A DNA stretch of 34,764 nt. Source: an uncultured Pelagibacteraceae bacterium (GTDB lineage Bacteria; Pseudomonadota; Alphaproteobacteria; Pelagibacterales; Pelagibacteraceae). The stretch spans positions 1-34,764 of the forward strand of contig CACJZT010000010.1 of assembly GCA_902598015.1 (NCBI GenBank), in the 5' to 3' direction. The notes under the pieces were generated by a model. It did not search any database and was not told the DNA's origin. It saw nothing but the letters and a program-made list of their open reading frames with translations. Shown piece by piece: positions 1 to 12,928 of this stretch. Made by a program: the position numbers and the translations under genes. Within the stretch, counting starts at the first letter, position 1. Every line of letters starts with the position of its first letter.

Positions 1-1
1 T

Positions 2-241
2 AGTATTTATGATAAAAGTTACTTAGAGATATTAACTTTTCTAACTTCTCAACCTTCAAAGTTTATATTTAGTCTATTTCTTATTTTTGCGTACTTTTTC
101 TCAGCATTAAGCATAAGTGAGGTTTTTGAAGACTATATTAAAGACGAAAAAATCAAAAATGCCGCAAACAAAGCTTTAAATTTTTTTGCTATAACAATTC
201 CTTTAATTACAATATTTGCGGTATTTAAACTAACTATATGA
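2..241 (+). CDS. sdhD: Succinate dehydrogenase membrane anchor subunit, C-terminal part (partial, 5' end outside window)
   Basis: An open frame enters from the left edge and gives 79 residues before a TGA stop. It contains a hydrophobic stretch (about residues 20-37), a charged amphipathic segment with the motif [12 protein letters not shown], and a second hydrophobic stretch near the C-terminus. This fits the last transmembrane helices of SdhD, which with SdhC anchors complex II in the inner membrane and holds haem and the quinone site. The assignment rests mainly on position: the stop overlaps the sdhA start in an ATGA, as expected for a translationally coupled sdhCDAB operon. The quinone- and haem-binding part is outside the window. 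SdhD sequences diverge quickly, so sequence alone would not settle the identity. Confidence 0.8.
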   Translation, partial: SIYDKSYLEILTFLTSQPSKFIFSLFLIFAYFFSALSISEVFEDYIKDEKIKNAANKALNFFAITIPLITIFAVFKLTI

Positions 242-2013
242 AATCTTATAATATTATAGATCATGAATACGATGTCGTTGTCCTTGGTGCTGGAGGTTCT
301 GGCCTAAGAGCTGCGGTTGGTTTAAGTGAAGCTGGATTAAAAACTGCATGCATTTCTAAAGTCTTTCCAACCAGAAGTCATACATCAGCTGCCCAAGGTG
401 GAATTTCAGCAGCCCTTGGAAACATGGGAGAAGACGATTGGCGTTGGCATATGTACGATACTGTAAAAGGAGCAGATTGGTTAGGCGATCAAGATAGTAT
501 TGAGTATTTGTGTAAGGAAGCTCCAAAAGCAGTTTTAGAATTAGAAAAGTATGGTGTTCCTTTTAGTAGAACAGAAGATGGAAAAATTTATCAAAGACCA
601 TTTGGAGGAATGACAAAAAATTATGGAAATGGAATTGTACAAAGAACTTGTGCTGCAGCAGACAGAACTGGTCATGCAATTCTACATACATTGTATGGTC
701 AAGCACTTAAACATAATACAGAATTTTTTATTGAATATTTTGCATTAGACTTAATTATGAAAGATGGACAATGCAAAGGTTTAATTGCCTGGAATTTAAA
801 TGATGGAACGATTCATCGTTTTAGATCTCACATAACAATTATAGCCACAGGGGGATATGGGAAGGTGTATTACTCAGCAACATCTGCACATACTTGTACT
901 GGTGATGGTAATGCAATGGTATTAAGAGCTGGATTACCTCTTCAAGATATGGAGTTTGTACAATTTCACCCTACAGGAATATATGGACACGGAACACTTA
1001 TTTCTGAAGGTGTAAGAGGTGAAGGTGGATATTTGGTAAACTCTAAAGGTGAAAGATTTATGGAGAGATATGCTCCCAACGCAAAAGATCTTGCATCAAG
1101 AGATGTAGTTAGCAGATCAATGTCTATTGAAATCAATGAGGGAAGAGGTGTTGGTAAAGATCAAGACCATGTTCATTTATATTTAAGTCATTTAGATAAA
1201 AAAGTTATTGAAGATAGATTGCCAGGCATTACTGAGGCAGCAAGATTATTTGCAAATGTAGATGTAACCAAAGAACCGATACCAGTTGTTCCAACAGTTC
1301 ATTATAATATGGGTGGTATACCAACAAATTATAAAGCTGAAGTTTTAACAGTAAACGGATCTCAAAAAACAGTCCCAGGTTTGATGGCGATTGGTGAGGC
1401 CGCGTGCGTATCTGTGCATGGAGCAAATAGATTAGGTTCAAATTCACTTATTGACTTGGTTGTTTTTGGAAGAGCAGCAGCAAAGAGAGCAGCGGAATTG
1501 GTAAAACCTGGAACGCCTCACGAAGAAGTTAGTGAAAGCGAAACTGAAAAATGTCTAAATAGATTTGATAAACTAAGGTATGCAGAGGGAGATAATGGAA
1601 CTGCTGAACTTAGACTGGCGATGCAAAAAACAATGCAGTCTAAATGTGCTGTATTTAGAACTGAAAAGAATCTTAAAGAGGGTGTAGACGAGATCAGAAA
1701 AACATATGACGGCATGGAATCGATTTCTGTTAAAGATAAATCGTTGGTATTCAATACTGATTTAGTTGAGACTTTAGAATTTGATAATTTAATTAGACAA
1801 GCAATAACAACTGTAGATTCTGCATATCACAGAAAAGAAAGCAGAGGAGCTCATGCTCGTGAAGATTATCCGAAAAGAAATGATGAAAAATTTATGAAAC
1901 ATACATTATCTTGGTGTGATGGAAAAAATACTAAAATTGAATACAGAGATGTACATACTTCAACATTAACAAATGAAGTCCAATATTTTCCTCCACAAGA
2001 AAGAGTGTATTAA
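238..2013 (+). CDS. sdhA: Succinate dehydrogenase flavoprotein subunit
   Basis: Catalytic subunit of complex II: it oxidises succinate to fumarate and passes electrons through FAD to SdhB and ubiquinone. At 591 aa it has the usual length. Visible signatures are the Rossmann FAD motif GAGGSG (residues 17-22), the [11 protein letters not shown] segment in which H48 is the expected covalent FAD attachment site, the [12 protein letters not shown] segment, the [11 protein letters not shown] segment of the substrate region, and the C-terminal [11 protein letters not shown] motif. The C-terminal end also matches the family ([11 protein letters not shown]). The ATG overlaps the sdhD stop by 4 bp and the stop shares one base with the sdhB start (TAATG), so the sdh genes are almost certainly co-translated. 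Confidence 0.98.
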   Translation: MKSYNIIDHEYDVVVLGAGGSGLRAAVGLSEAGLKTACISKVFPTRSHTSAAQGGISAALGNMGEDDWRWHMYDTVKGADWLGDQDSIEYLCKEAPKAVLELEKYGVPFSRTEDGKIYQRPFGGMTKNYGNGIVQRTCAAADRTGHAILHTLYGQALKHNTEFFIEYFALDLIMKDGQCKGLIAWNLNDGTIHRFRSHITIIATGGYGKVYYSATSAHTCTGDGNAMVLRAGLPLQDMEFVQFHPTGIYGHGTLISEGVRGEGGYLVNSKGERFMERYAPNAKDLASRDVVSRSMSIEINEGRGVGKDQDHVHLYLSHLDKKVIEDRLPGITEAARLFANVDVTKEPIPVVPTVHYNMGGIPTNYKAEVLTVNGSQKTVPGLMAIGEAACVSVHGANRLGSNSLIDLVVFGRAAAKRAAELVKPGTPHEEVSESETEKCLNRFDKLRYAEGDNGTAELRLAMQKTMQSKCAVFRTEKNLKEGVDEIRKTYDGMESISVKDKSLVFNTDLVETLEFDNLIRQAITTVDSAYHRKESRGAHAREDYPKRNDEKFMKHTLSWCDGKNTKIEYRDVHTSTLTNEVQYFPPQERVY

Positions 2014-2786
2014 TGGTTCAATTAAATTTACCACAAAACTCAAAAGTTAATAAAGGTAAATATTTTAAAGACAAAACCGGTTCAAAGAATATCAGAAAAG
2101 TAAATGTTTATAGATGGGATCCATCCACTGGAGAGAACCCAAGAATAGACACATATGAAGTAGATATGGATAATTGCCGATCTAAAGTTTTAGACATACT
2201 AAATAAAATTAAAAACGAAATTGATCCAACACTTGCATATAGAAGATCTTGTGCGCATGGAGTTTGTGGTTCTTGTGCAATGAATATGGGTGGAAAAAAT
2301 GGTCTTGCATGTACTAAGCCACATGCAGAAATCAAGGGAGATATAGATATATACCCTTTGCCTCACTTAAAAGTAAAAAAAGATTTAATAGGAGACTTAA
2401 GTGGATTATATAAACAATACCAATCCATTGAACCTTGGTTAAAAAATAATTCAAAAAGTGAAACAACAGAAATTCATCAATCTCCAGAAGATAGAGCTAA
2501 ACTTGATGGAGCTTATGAATGTATAATGTGTGCTTGTTGTTCTACTTCATGTCCTAGTTATTGGTGGAATGGCGATAAGTATTTAGGTCCTGCAGTTTTA
2601 TTACAAGCTTATAGATGGATAATGGATAGCAGAGACGAAGATAGAAAGGAAAGACTTCAAAAGGTTGCAGATGAACTTAAGCTTTATAGATGCCATACGA
2701 TTTTGAACTGCACTAACGCATGTCCAAAAGGATTAAATCCAGCAAAAGCTATTGCTGAGATAAAGAAAATGCTTGCAACCACATAA
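2013..2786 (+). CDS. sdhB: Succinate dehydrogenase iron-sulfur subunit
   Basis: Electron-transfer subunit linking SdhA to the quinone site. The 257 aa protein has the full cysteine set: C80, C85, C88 and C100 for the N-terminal [2Fe-2S] cluster (plant-ferredoxin-like domain), then C170, C173, C176 and C237 for [4Fe-4S], and C180, C227 and C233 for [3Fe-4S]. This spacing is the same as in E. coli SdhB. The CACC stretch has one extra cysteine (C175) that is not expected to be a ligand. Start and sdhA stop overlap in TAATG. It is the last sdh gene; mmsA follows after 20 bp with no visible terminator. Confidence 0.98.
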   Translation: MVQLNLPQNSKVNKGKYFKDKTGSKNIRKVNVYRWDPSTGENPRIDTYEVDMDNCRSKVLDILNKIKNEIDPTLAYRRSCAHGVCGSCAMNMGGKNGLACTKPHAEIKGDIDIYPLPHLKVKKDLIGDLSGLYKQYQSIEPWLKNNSKSETTEIHQSPEDRAKLDGAYECIMCACCSTSCPSYWWNGDKYLGPAVLLQAYRWIMDSRDEDRKERLQKVADELKLYRCHTILNCTNACPKGLNPAKAIAEIKKMLATT

Positions 2787-2806
2787 TTACTTATTTAAAT
2801 ACATCC

Positions 2807-5267
<2,461 letters not shown>

Positions 5268-5270
5268 TTA

Positions 5271-6431
5271 ATGAATATTCACGAACACCAAGCAAAGAAT
5301 ATACTTAGAAAATATGGAGCTAAAGTTCCGGATGGAGTTTATGCTCTAGATGTAAATGAATTATTGGAAAAAGCTAAAAATCTTAAAACTGATAAATATG
5401 TGTTGAAAGCACAAATTCATGCTGGAGGCAGAGGTAAAGCTGGTGGAGTTAAAATAGTAGATGATTTAAAAAGTCTTGAAACAGAGGCAAAATCCTTGCT
5501 TGGAAAAAAATTAATCACTCATCAGACAGGACCTAGTGGAAGAATTGTTAAAAGATTATATGTCGAAGTTTCATCTAACATTGATAAAGAATTTTATTTG
5601 TCTTGTGTTGTAGATCGTGCGAGCTCAAAGATAGCTTTTATCTCAAGTGATCAAGGGGGTATGGATATAGAGGAAGTCGCAATCAAATCTCCTGAGAAAA
5701 TTTTAACAACAAAAGTAGATTTAGATAACGAAATATCTGATGAAAATTGTAATAAAATAATAAGTATTTTTAATCTAGATGAAGAAACAAAAGAACAAGG
5801 AATCAGTCTAATCAAGTCCATATACAAATTATTTATAGAAACCGATGCTAATTTAATTGAAATTAATCCTTTAATTTTAACAAAAGAAAAAGAGTTGATT
5901 TGTTTAGATGCAAAAATGAATTTTGATGGAAATGCTTTATTCAGACATCCAGAGCTAATTGAGTTGAGAGACCTCAATGAAGAAGAAGAAACAGAGATAG
6001 AAGCTAGCAAGCATGATTTAGCATATATTAAACTTGATGGAACAATTGGATGTATGGTTAATGGAGCTGGGCTCGCAATGGCAACTATGGACATAATTAA
6101 ATTATATGGAAAGGAACCAGCAAATTTTTTAGATGTTGGTGGTGGGGCTTCTAAAGAAAAAGTGGCAGCTGCTTTTAAAATAATTTTATCAGATAAAAAT
6201 GTTAAAGGAATATTGATAAATATTTTTGGTGGAATAATGAGATGTGATGTTCTTGCCCAAGGTGTTGTGGATGCTGCAAAAGAAATAAAAATGAATGTTC
6301 CTTTAGTTGTAAGATTAGCTGGAACAAATTTTGAAGAGGGAAAAAAAATACTTGATAATTCAGGTATTGAGTTAATTTCTGCATCTGATTTATCAGATGC
6401 CGCCAAAAAAATTGTAGAGGCTATTAAATAA
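5271..6431 (+). CDS. sucC: Succinyl-CoA ligase (ADP-forming) beta subunit
   Basis: ATP-grasp subunit of succinyl-CoA synthetase, which makes ATP or GTP from succinyl-CoA. The 386 aa protein starts with the family signature [15 protein letters not shown], has the nucleotide-binding loop [15 protein letters not shown] (about residues 46-60), the metal and grasp segment EINPLILT followed by [14 protein letters not shown], and the C-terminal ligase domain with [15 protein letters not shown] and FLDVGGGA. The stop codon abuts sucD directly. It works as a heterodimer or heterotetramer with SucD, so the zero spacing fits equal production. A long frame on the opposite strand inside this gene is a coding shadow. 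Confidence 0.98.
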   Translation: MNIHEHQAKNILRKYGAKVPDGVYALDVNELLEKAKNLKTDKYVLKAQIHAGGRGKAGGVKIVDDLKSLETEAKSLLGKKLITHQTGPSGRIVKRLYVEVSSNIDKEFYLSCVVDRASSKIAFISSDQGGMDIEEVAIKSPEKILTTKVDLDNEISDENCNKIISIFNLDEETKEQGISLIKSIYKLFIETDANLIEINPLILTKEKELICLDAKMNFDGNALFRHPELIELRDLNEEEETEIEASKHDLAYIKLDGTIGCMVNGAGLAMATMDIIKLYGKEPANFLDVGGGASKEKVAAAFKIILSDKNVKGILINIFGGIMRCDVLAQGVVDAAKEIKMNVPLVVRLAGTNFEEGKKILDNSGIELISASDLSDAAKKIVEAIK

Positions 6432-7307
6432 ATGTCAGTTTTAGTTAATAAAAACACAAAGTTAATTTGCCAAGGTTTTACGGGTAGTCATGGAACCTTT
6501 CATTCGGAGCAAGCAATTAAATATGGAACAAATTTAGTCGGAGGGGTTACACCAAAAAAAGGTGGTCAAACTCATCTAGATAGACCAGTATTTAATACAG
6601 TAAAGGAAGCAGTCGACAAAACTGGTGCCAACGCAACTATGATTTATGTTCCTGCGAAATTTGCATCTGCAGCAATCATAGAAGCCATTGAAGCTAACTT
6701 AGAATTAATTGTTTGTATCACTGAGGGAATACCAGTTCTTGATATGATTAAGGTCAAAAAAAAGTTACTTAATTCAAAATCAAGATTAATCGGTCCAAAT
6801 TGTCCAGGGATAATTACTCCTGATGAATGCAAGATCGGGATAATGCCAGGAAATATACATAAAAAGGGTTCTGTTGGTATTGTATCAAGATCTGGAACTT
6901 TGACCTACGAGGCTGTCGCACAAACTACAGAGAATGATTTGGGCCAATCAACATGTATAGGTATAGGTGGTGATCCAATCAATGGCACAAATTTTATTGA
7001 TTGTTTAGATTTATTTTTAAAAGATGAGGAAACTAAATCAATTTTAATGATTGGTGAAATAGGAGGATCAGCTGAAGAAGAAGCAGCTGAATTTGTAAAA
7101 AATCATGACATAAAAAAACCCATGGTTGGTTTTATTGCAGGAGTTACAGCACCACCGGGTAGAAGAATGGGACATGCAGGGGCCATAATATCAGGTGGTA
7201 AAGGTGGGGCCAAAGATAAAATCAAAAAAATGGAAGATTGTGGCATAGAAGTAGCCACATCCCCTTCAGAAATTGGAAAAACATTGTTAAATAAATTGTC
7301 CAATTGA
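6432..7307 (+). CDS. sucD: Succinyl-CoA ligase alpha subunit
   Basis: CoA-binding and phosphohistidine subunit of succinyl-CoA synthetase, 291 aa as usual. Seen in order are the CoA-binding Rossmann segment [15 protein letters not shown] (about residues 15-29), [12 protein letters not shown], the [10 protein letters not shown] segment, [21 protein letters not shown], and the active-site loop [11 protein letters not shown], in which H248 is the residue phosphorylated during catalysis (E. coli H246). It abuts sucC upstream. A 30-bp AT-only stretch separates it from sucA; this is the longest gap within the TCA cluster and holds a TATAAT-like element. Confidence 0.98.
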   Translation: MSVLVNKNTKLICQGFTGSHGTFHSEQAIKYGTNLVGGVTPKKGGQTHLDRPVFNTVKEAVDKTGANATMIYVPAKFASAAIIEAIEANLELIVCITEGIPVLDMIKVKKKLLNSKSRLIGPNCPGIITPDECKIGIMPGNIHKKGSVGIVSRSGTLTYEAVAQTTENDLGQSTCIGIGGDPINGTNFIDCLDLFLKDEETKSILMIGEIGGSAEEEAAEFVKNHDIKKPMVGFIAGVTAPPGRRMGHAGAIISGGKGGAKDKIKKMEDCGIEVATSPSEIGKTLLNKLSN

Positions 7308-7337
7308 AAACAAAATTTAGTATTATAATAAAATAAA

Positions 7338-10235
7338 ATGAGTTCTCCTAAAAATCTGGAATATAAAAAAACATCATTTCTAAATAAGGCCAATAGTGCA
7401 TTTATTGAGGAAATGTACGTAAAATTTATAAATAAAGATCCATCTCTATCTGAAAGTTGGATTGAATATTTCTCAAGTGTAGATGAGGATATGAAGATAT
7501 TAGTCGACGAGATAAATGGACCATCATGGAAACCTTTTTCAAAGAAAATAAATATAGAAGATGTTGAGAAAACAGCTAAAGAAAATGAAAAAAACAAAGA
7601 TAATTCTAGTAAGTTTAATTTTCAAGTAATTGCAAATTCAAATAAAAATTCAATAAGTGCTGTAGCCTTGATAAGAGCTTATCGCTTAAGGGGACATCTA
7701 TTATCAAAATTAGATCCTTTAGAATTGATGAAGTCAGAATATTTAGACGAATTACACCCTGAGTACTATGGTTTTAAAAAAGAAGATTATGACAAAGAAA
7801 TTTTTCTAAACGGAATAATAAATAAAAAAAGTGCAAATATTAGAGAAATACTTAAGTTTTTAAAAAAAACTTATTGTGGTCCCATAGGTTATGAATACAT
7901 GCATATTTCAAATCCAACTGAGAGAATGTGGTTTAGAGATAGAGTTGAAAAAGACGAGAATGCACTCAAGTTTACAAAAAATGGAAAGCAAGCAATTTTA
8001 AATAAATTAATACAAGCAGAGGGATTTGAAAAATTTTTAAACACAAAATATGTTGGTACTAAAAGATTTGGTTTAGATGGTGGAGAAAGTTTAATACCTG
8101 CTCTTGAGCAAATTATAAAAATCGGAGGACAATCCAAAATAAAAGAAGTTAAAATAGGAATGTCACATAGAGGAAGACTAAATGTCTTAGCAAACGTTTT
8201 ACAAAAGTCTTATAAAAGAATTTTTAATGAATTTGCTGGTGAAATGGATGGTTCAGAAGATGGTGCTGGAGATGTCAAATACCATTTAGGAGCCTCATCT
8301 GATAGAGAATTTGATGGAAATCCTGTACACGTTAGTTTAACAGATAATCCTTCACATTTAGAGGCAGTTAATCCTGTTGTTCTTGGCCAAACTAGAGCTA
8401 AACAATTTTTTCACAAAGACAAAGAAAGAAATAAAGTTATACCAATATTAATTCACGGCGATGCTGCATTTGCAGGGCAAGGAATAGTGGCAGAGTGTTT
8501 TGCGATGTCCGGACTTCCTGGTCATAACACTGGAGGGACAATCCATATTATTGTTAACAACCAAATTGGATTTACAACAAGTCCTAGATTTGCGCGATCT
8601 TCCCCTTATCCTTCTGACATAGGTAAAATGGTTGATGCACCAATTATCCATGTTAATGGAGATGATCCTGAGGCAGTTGTTTACGCAACTAGAATAGCAA
8701 CTGAGTTTAGATTAAAATTTAATAGAGATGTTGTAATTGATTTAATATGTTACAGAAGATTTGGACACAATGAGGGAGATGAGCCATCTTTTACCCAACC
8801 ACTTATGTACAAAAAAATTAGATCTCATCCATCTACAATTAAAATTTATGGTGAAAAGCTAGTAAATGAAGGACTTTTTACGAAACAAGATTTAGATCAA
8901 CAAATTATTGATTTTAAAAATTTATTAGATGATCAATTTAAAAATGCGAAAGATTATAAACCTAAAATTAGGTGGTTTGAGGGAACTTGGTCGAGATATA
9001 AACCCGAAAGAGGTAAAGATAAAAGAGGTGTAACTGGATCAGATTTGAAAATTTTAAATAATATTTCTGACAGAATACATGTTTTTCCAACTGATAAAAA
9101 TATTCACAAAACCATAACAAAAATTATGGAAAATAGAAAAAAAACTATTAATGAAGGCTCAGGAATTGATTGGGCAACAGCTGAGTCTTTAGCATTTGGT
9201 TCATTATTAGTTGAAGGTTATCCAGTAAGGTTAGTAGGTCAGGACTCAGGTAGAGGTACCTTTAGTCAAAGACACTCAGTTTTAAGAAATCAAATTGATA
9301 ATTCAAGGTACATACCTTTAAACAATATATCTAGTAACCAAAAAAATTTTGAAATTGTAGATAGTTTTTTATCTGAACTTGCAGTTTTAGGATTTGAATA
9401 TGGATACAGTTTAGTAGAACCGAATACATTGACAATTTGGGAAGCTCAATTTGGAGATTTTGCAAATGGTGCACAAGTAATTATTGATCAATTTATATCA
9501 TCTGGTGAAAGAAAATGGAAAAGAGCATCAGGACTGGTTATGTTATTACCCCATGGTTATGAAGGACAAGGTCCAGAGCACTCCTCTGCGAGATTAGAGA
9601 GATTTTTACAATTATGTGCAAATGATAATTTACAAGTTATGAATTGTACTACACCTGCAAATTATTTTCATGCTTTAAGAAGACAGATGCACCGTGATTT
9701 TAGAAAACCTTTAATTATAATGACACCTAAGTCACTTTTAAGAAATAAATATTGTGTATCAAATTTAGAAGATTTTAGTAAAAAAAATTCTTTTCATAGA
9801 GTGCTATGGGATCATGCTAGAGATACTAAGCAAAAAGGTTTTATTAAGTTAAAAGAAGATAAAAAAATTAGAAAAGTAATATTATGCTCTGGAAAAATTT
9901 ATTTTGATCTTCTCGCGGCAAGAGAGAAACTAAAAATCAATGATGTGATTTTGTATAGAATTGAACAACTATATCCTTTCCCTGCAAAAAGTTTGGTTAA
10001 AGAGCTAAAACCATTTGCAAAAAATTCAAAATTTTATTGGTGCCAAGAGGAGCCCAAAAATATGGGTGCTTGGTTTGCTGTTAGAGATTATATACAATGG
10101 ACATTAGAGACTATTAAGGCTAAAAACAATGCAATTTCTTACATTGGAAGAAGTCCAGATGCTACACCTGCTACAGGTTATGCAAGAAGACATAATTCTG
10201 AACAACAAGAAATTATAAATAAAGTATTTGAATAA
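7338..10235 (+). CDS. sucA: 2-oxoglutarate dehydrogenase E1 component
   Basis: Thiamine-diphosphate decarboxylase of the 2-oxoglutarate dehydrogenase complex; it makes the succinyl group that SucB receives. The 965 aa protein has the short N-terminal E2-binding segment (about residues 14-47, containing FIEEMYVKF), then a variable linker, and the E1 fold: GMSHRGRLNVL (274-284), the substrate loop HVSLTDNPSHLEAVNP, and the ThDP/Mg motif GDAAFAGQG (374-382) running to NNQIGFTT (407-414). The second half has the pyrimidine-binding segment SGRGTFSQRHSVL and the GYEGQGPEHSSARLERFLQL motif. The stop abuts sucB. Full length, no damage seen. Confidence 0.98.
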   Translation: MSSPKNLEYKKTSFLNKANSAFIEEMYVKFINKDPSLSESWIEYFSSVDEDMKILVDEINGPSWKPFSKKINIEDVEKTAKENEKNKDNSSKFNFQVIANSNKNSISAVALIRAYRLRGHLLSKLDPLELMKSEYLDELHPEYYGFKKEDYDKEIFLNGIINKKSANIREILKFLKKTYCGPIGYEYMHISNPTERMWFRDRVEKDENALKFTKNGKQAILNKLIQAEGFEKFLNTKYVGTKRFGLDGGESLIPALEQIIKIGGQSKIKEVKIGMSHRGRLNVLANVLQKSYKRIFNEFAGEMDGSEDGAGDVKYHLGASSDREFDGNPVHVSLTDNPSHLEAVNPVVLGQTRAKQFFHKDKERNKVIPILIHGDAAFAGQGIVAECFAMSGLPGHNTGGTIHIIVNNQIGFTTSPRFARSSPYPSDIGKMVDAPIIHVNGDDPEAVVYATRIATEFRLKFNRDVVIDLICYRRFGHNEGDEPSFTQPLMYKKIRSHPSTIKIYGEKLVNEGLFTKQDLDQQIIDFKNLLDDQFKNAKDYKPKIRWFEGTWSRYKPERGKDKRGVTGSDLKILNNISDRIHVFPTDKNIHKTITKIMENRKKTINEGSGIDWATAESLAFGSLLVEGYPVRLVGQDSGRGTFSQRHSVLRNQIDNSRYIPLNNISSNQKNFEIVDSFLSELAVLGFEYGYSLVEPNTLTIWEAQFGDFANGAQVIIDQFISSGERKWKRASGLVMLLPHGYEGQGPEHSSARLERFLQLCANDNLQVMNCTTPANYFHALRRQMHRDFRKPLIIMTPKSLLRNKYCVSNLEDFSKKNSFHRVLWDHARDTKQKGFIKLKEDKKIRKVILCSGKIYFDLLAAREKLKINDVILYRIEQLYPFPAKSLVKELKPFAKNSKFYWCQEEPKNMGAWFAVRDYIQWTLETIKAKNNAISYIGRSPDATPATGYARRHNSEQQEIINKVFE

Positions 10236-11510
10236 ATGAGTGAAAAAATATTAGTTCCAGTTTTGGGAGAAAGTATTACAGAGGCTACGGTCACGAAATG
10301 GTTAAAGAAAAAGGGTGATAACGTAGTTGCTGATGAAGCTGTAGTAGAATTAGAAACTGACAAAGTAAACTTAGAAGTTCCTGCACCTGCGAGTGGTGTT
10401 ATATCAGAGATCAACTCAAAAGATGGTGATACAGTTGAAGTTGGAACTGTATTAGGAATGATTTCAGAAGGCGGTGCTCTTAAAGAAGAAAAGGAAGCTG
10501 AGCCGGTTAAAGGAAACATTGAAAAAAATAATGTAATAAATTTAGAAATCGAAAAGAAAAAAGATACAAAAAAAACTCAAGAACCTTTATTGCTTGATGA
10601 AGAACCATTGGTATTAACTGATGAAGTTGAAGAAACCAAGCCTATTAAAAAAAATAAAATACTTTCTCCTGCTGTAAGAAAAATAGTTGTTGAAAATAAA
10701 ATTAATTTAGATGAAGTAAAAGGGACAGGTAAAGATGGTAGAATTTTAAAAGGTGATTTAATAAGTTTAATGGGAGCCAACCCTCAACCTAACGAAAGAA
10801 AAATTCAATACGGTGAAGAAGAACGAATTAAAATGTCAAGACTAAGACAAACCATTGCTAAACGTTTAAAAGAGGCTCAAAATAATGCAGCTATGCTCAC
10901 AACGTTTAATGAGGTTGATATGTCAAATATAATTTCGATGAGAAAAGATAACCAGGAAGATTTCCAAAATAGTTATGGAATTAAACTTGGCTTCATGTCC
11001 TTTTTTGTGAAAGCTTGTATAGTAGGATTAAAATTATTTCCTGCAATAAATGCTGAAGTTGAAAATGATGAAATGGTTTACAAGAATTATTATAATGTGA
11101 GCTTTGCAGTGGGAACTGAAAAAGGATTAGTAGTTCCAGTATTAAAAAATGCTGATGAAATGTCTTTTGCTGACATTGAAAAAAACATAAAAGATCTTTC
11201 AGACAAAGCAAAAAATGGTAGTCTTACCATAGAGGATCTTCAAGGGGGAACGTTTACAATTAGCAACGGAGGTGTGTATGGATCAATGTTATCTACTCCT
11301 ATTTTAAACCCTCCACAATCAGCAGTTCTTGGAATGCATAATATTGTTGAAAGACCAGTTGTTGTTGATGGTGAGATAAAAGCCAGACCTGTAATGTTTT
11401 TAGCATTGTCTTATGATCATAGAATAATTGATGGAAAAGAATCTGTGAGTTTTTTAAAAACTGTTAAAGAAAACTTAGAAGATCCAAGAAGGTTATTTTT
11501 AAATTTATAA
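10236..11510 (+). CDS. sucB: 2-oxoglutarate dehydrogenase E2 component (dihydrolipoyl succinyltransferase)
   Basis: Core of the 2-oxoglutarate dehydrogenase complex; it transfers the succinyl group from lipoamide to CoA. Domains in order over 424 aa: one lipoyl domain (about 1-78) with the lipoylated lysine K43 in ETDKVNLEV; an acidic, lysine-rich linker; the peripheral E1/E3-binding domain (about 143-180, SPAVRKIV to [13 protein letters not shown]); and the acetyltransferase catalytic domain with the active site [10 protein letters not shown], catalytic H395 and D399. The linker is charged rather than Ala/Pro-rich, as expected in a low-GC genome. It starts at the sucA stop and lpd begins 1 bp after its stop. 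Confidence 0.98.
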   Translation: MSEKILVPVLGESITEATVTKWLKKKGDNVVADEAVVELETDKVNLEVPAPASGVISEINSKDGDTVEVGTVLGMISEGGALKEEKEAEPVKGNIEKNNVINLEIEKKKDTKKTQEPLLLDEEPLVLTDEVEETKPIKKNKILSPAVRKIVVENKINLDEVKGTGKDGRILKGDLISLMGANPQPNERKIQYGEEERIKMSRLRQTIAKRLKEAQNNAAMLTTFNEVDMSNIISMRKDNQEDFQNSYGIKLGFMSFFVKACIVGLKLFPAINAEVENDEMVYKNYYNVSFAVGTEKGLVVPVLKNADEMSFADIEKNIKDLSDKAKNGSLTIEDLQGGTFTISNGGVYGSMLSTPILNPPQSAVLGMHNIVERPVVVDGEIKARPVMFLALSYDHRIIDGKESVSFLKTVKENLEDPRRLFLNL

Positions 11511-11511
11511 T

Positions 11512-12909
11512 ATGTCAGAAAAATTTGATGTTACAGTAATTGGCGGTGGTCCTGGTGGTTATGTTTGTGCAATTAGATTGTCTCAACTTGGACTTAAAAC
11601 TGCATGCATAGAGTCTAGAGGATCTCTAGGGGGGACATGCTTAAATATTGGATGCATCCCATCAAAAAGTTTACTTAATTTATCTGAAAAATTTCACAGT
11701 GCTAAAAATTTTGAAAAAATTGGAATTGAGACTGGAGAAATAAAACTCAATTTAGATAAAATGATGAAAAATAAAGACAAAGCTGTAACAGTTTTGACTA
11801 AAGGAGTTGAATTTTTATTCAAAAAAAACAAAGTCACTTATTTTAAAGGCAAAGGTTCATTTGAGAACGAGAATTCAATAAAAATTGAAGGCTTGGAAGG
11901 CACTAAAATAATTCAAACTGATAAAACAATAATAAGTACAGGATCAGAGCCAGTTTCATTGCCTGGAGTAGATTTTGATGAAGAGAGAATTCTTTCTTCA
12001 ACTGGAGCCCTATCTATTCCCAAACTCCCCAATAAAATGATTGTTGTTGGTGGAGGATATATAGGATTGGAAATGGGGTCAGTTTGGTCAAGACTTGGCA
12101 CTGAAGTCACAGTCGTTGAATTTTTAGATCATATCACGCCTGGGATGGATCGAGATATTTCAAATGAATTTATGAAAATATTAAAGAAACAAGGTATAAA
12201 ATTCAACCTTAATACTAAAGTTGATAAAATAACAAAAAACTCTAACGGTGTGACGGTTGAGACTTCACAAAATGATGGCCAAAAAGTTAAACATGATGTT
12301 GATGTTGTTTTAATTTCTGTAGGAAGAAGACCTTATACTAAAAACTTAAATTTAGATAAAGTTGGTGTAAAGCTAGATGAAAAAGGAAGAGTTAAAGTAA
12401 ATAAAAATTTTGAAACGAATGTTAAAAATATTTATGCAATAGGTGATGTTATTGATGGCCCAATGTTAGCCCATAAAGCTGAAGAGGAAGGAATTGCAGT
12501 TGCAGAATTAATAGCGGGCCAATCAGGTCATGTTAATTATGATATTATTCCTGGAGTTGTTTATACATCTCCCGAGGTTGCTTATGTTGGCAAAAGCGAA
12601 GAGCAATTAAAAAAAGAAAACATAGGGTACAAAATTGGTAAATTTCCTTTTATGGCAAATTCAAGAGCCAAAGCAATTGATGAGCCAGAGGGTTTTGTAA
12701 AAATTTTGGCAGACCAATCAACTGATAAAGTACTTGGTGTACATATAATTGGTCCACATGCAGGAGAAATGATAGCTGAGATGTCTGTCGCAATGGAATT
12801 TGGAGCTAGTTCCGAAGATATTGCAAGAACATGTCACGCACATCCAACATTTTCTGAAGCTATAAAAGAAGCAGCATTATCAGTAGATAAAAGACAGATA
12901 CACTCTTAA
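11512..12909 (+). CDS. lpd: Dihydrolipoyl dehydrogenase (E3)
   Basis: FAD flavoenzyme that reoxidises dihydrolipoamide with NAD+. The 465 aa protein has GGGPGGYVCA (FAD Rossmann, residues 11-20), the redox disulfide in GTCLNIGCIPSK (C43 and C48), a second Rossmann motif VVGGGYIGLEMG for NAD, the AIGDVIDGPMLAHKA segment, and the C-terminal dimer-interface active site HAHPTFSE with H444 and E449. It follows sucB by 1 bp and is the last member of the suc unit. Being next to sucAB it serves this complex; it may also serve pyruvate dehydrogenase or glycine cleavage if those loci lack their own E3, which cannot be judged here. Confidence 0.98.
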   Translation: MSEKFDVTVIGGGPGGYVCAIRLSQLGLKTACIESRGSLGGTCLNIGCIPSKSLLNLSEKFHSAKNFEKIGIETGEIKLNLDKMMKNKDKAVTVLTKGVEFLFKKNKVTYFKGKGSFENENSIKIEGLEGTKIIQTDKTIISTGSEPVSLPGVDFDEERILSSTGALSIPKLPNKMIVVGGGYIGLEMGSVWSRLGTEVTVVEFLDHITPGMDRDISNEFMKILKKQGIKFNLNTKVDKITKNSNGVTVETSQNDGQKVKHDVDVVLISVGRRPYTKNLNLDKVGVKLDEKGRVKVNKNFETNVKNIYAIGDVIDGPMLAHKAEEEGIAVAELIAGQSGHVNYDIIPGVVYTSPEVAYVGKSEEQLKKENIGYKIGKFPFMANSRAKAIDEPEGFVKILADQSTDKVLGVHIIGPHAGEMIAEMSVAMEFGASSEDIARTCHAHPTFSEAIKEAALSVDKRQIHS

Positions 12910-12928
12910 TATATATCATAATTAATTT

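Noticed and set aside
5651..6457. A 268-residue open frame on the minus strand across sucC
   Set aside because: It is antisense to a complete, motif-rich sucC, has low-complexity Ser/Ile/Leu composition and no recognisable domain. AT-rich codon use on the plus strand creates such shadows.
7103..7597. A 164-residue minus-strand frame crossing the sucD-sucA junction
   Set aside because: It is antisense to the conserved active-site loop of SucD and the SucA N-terminus and is Phe/Ser-rich without a domain.
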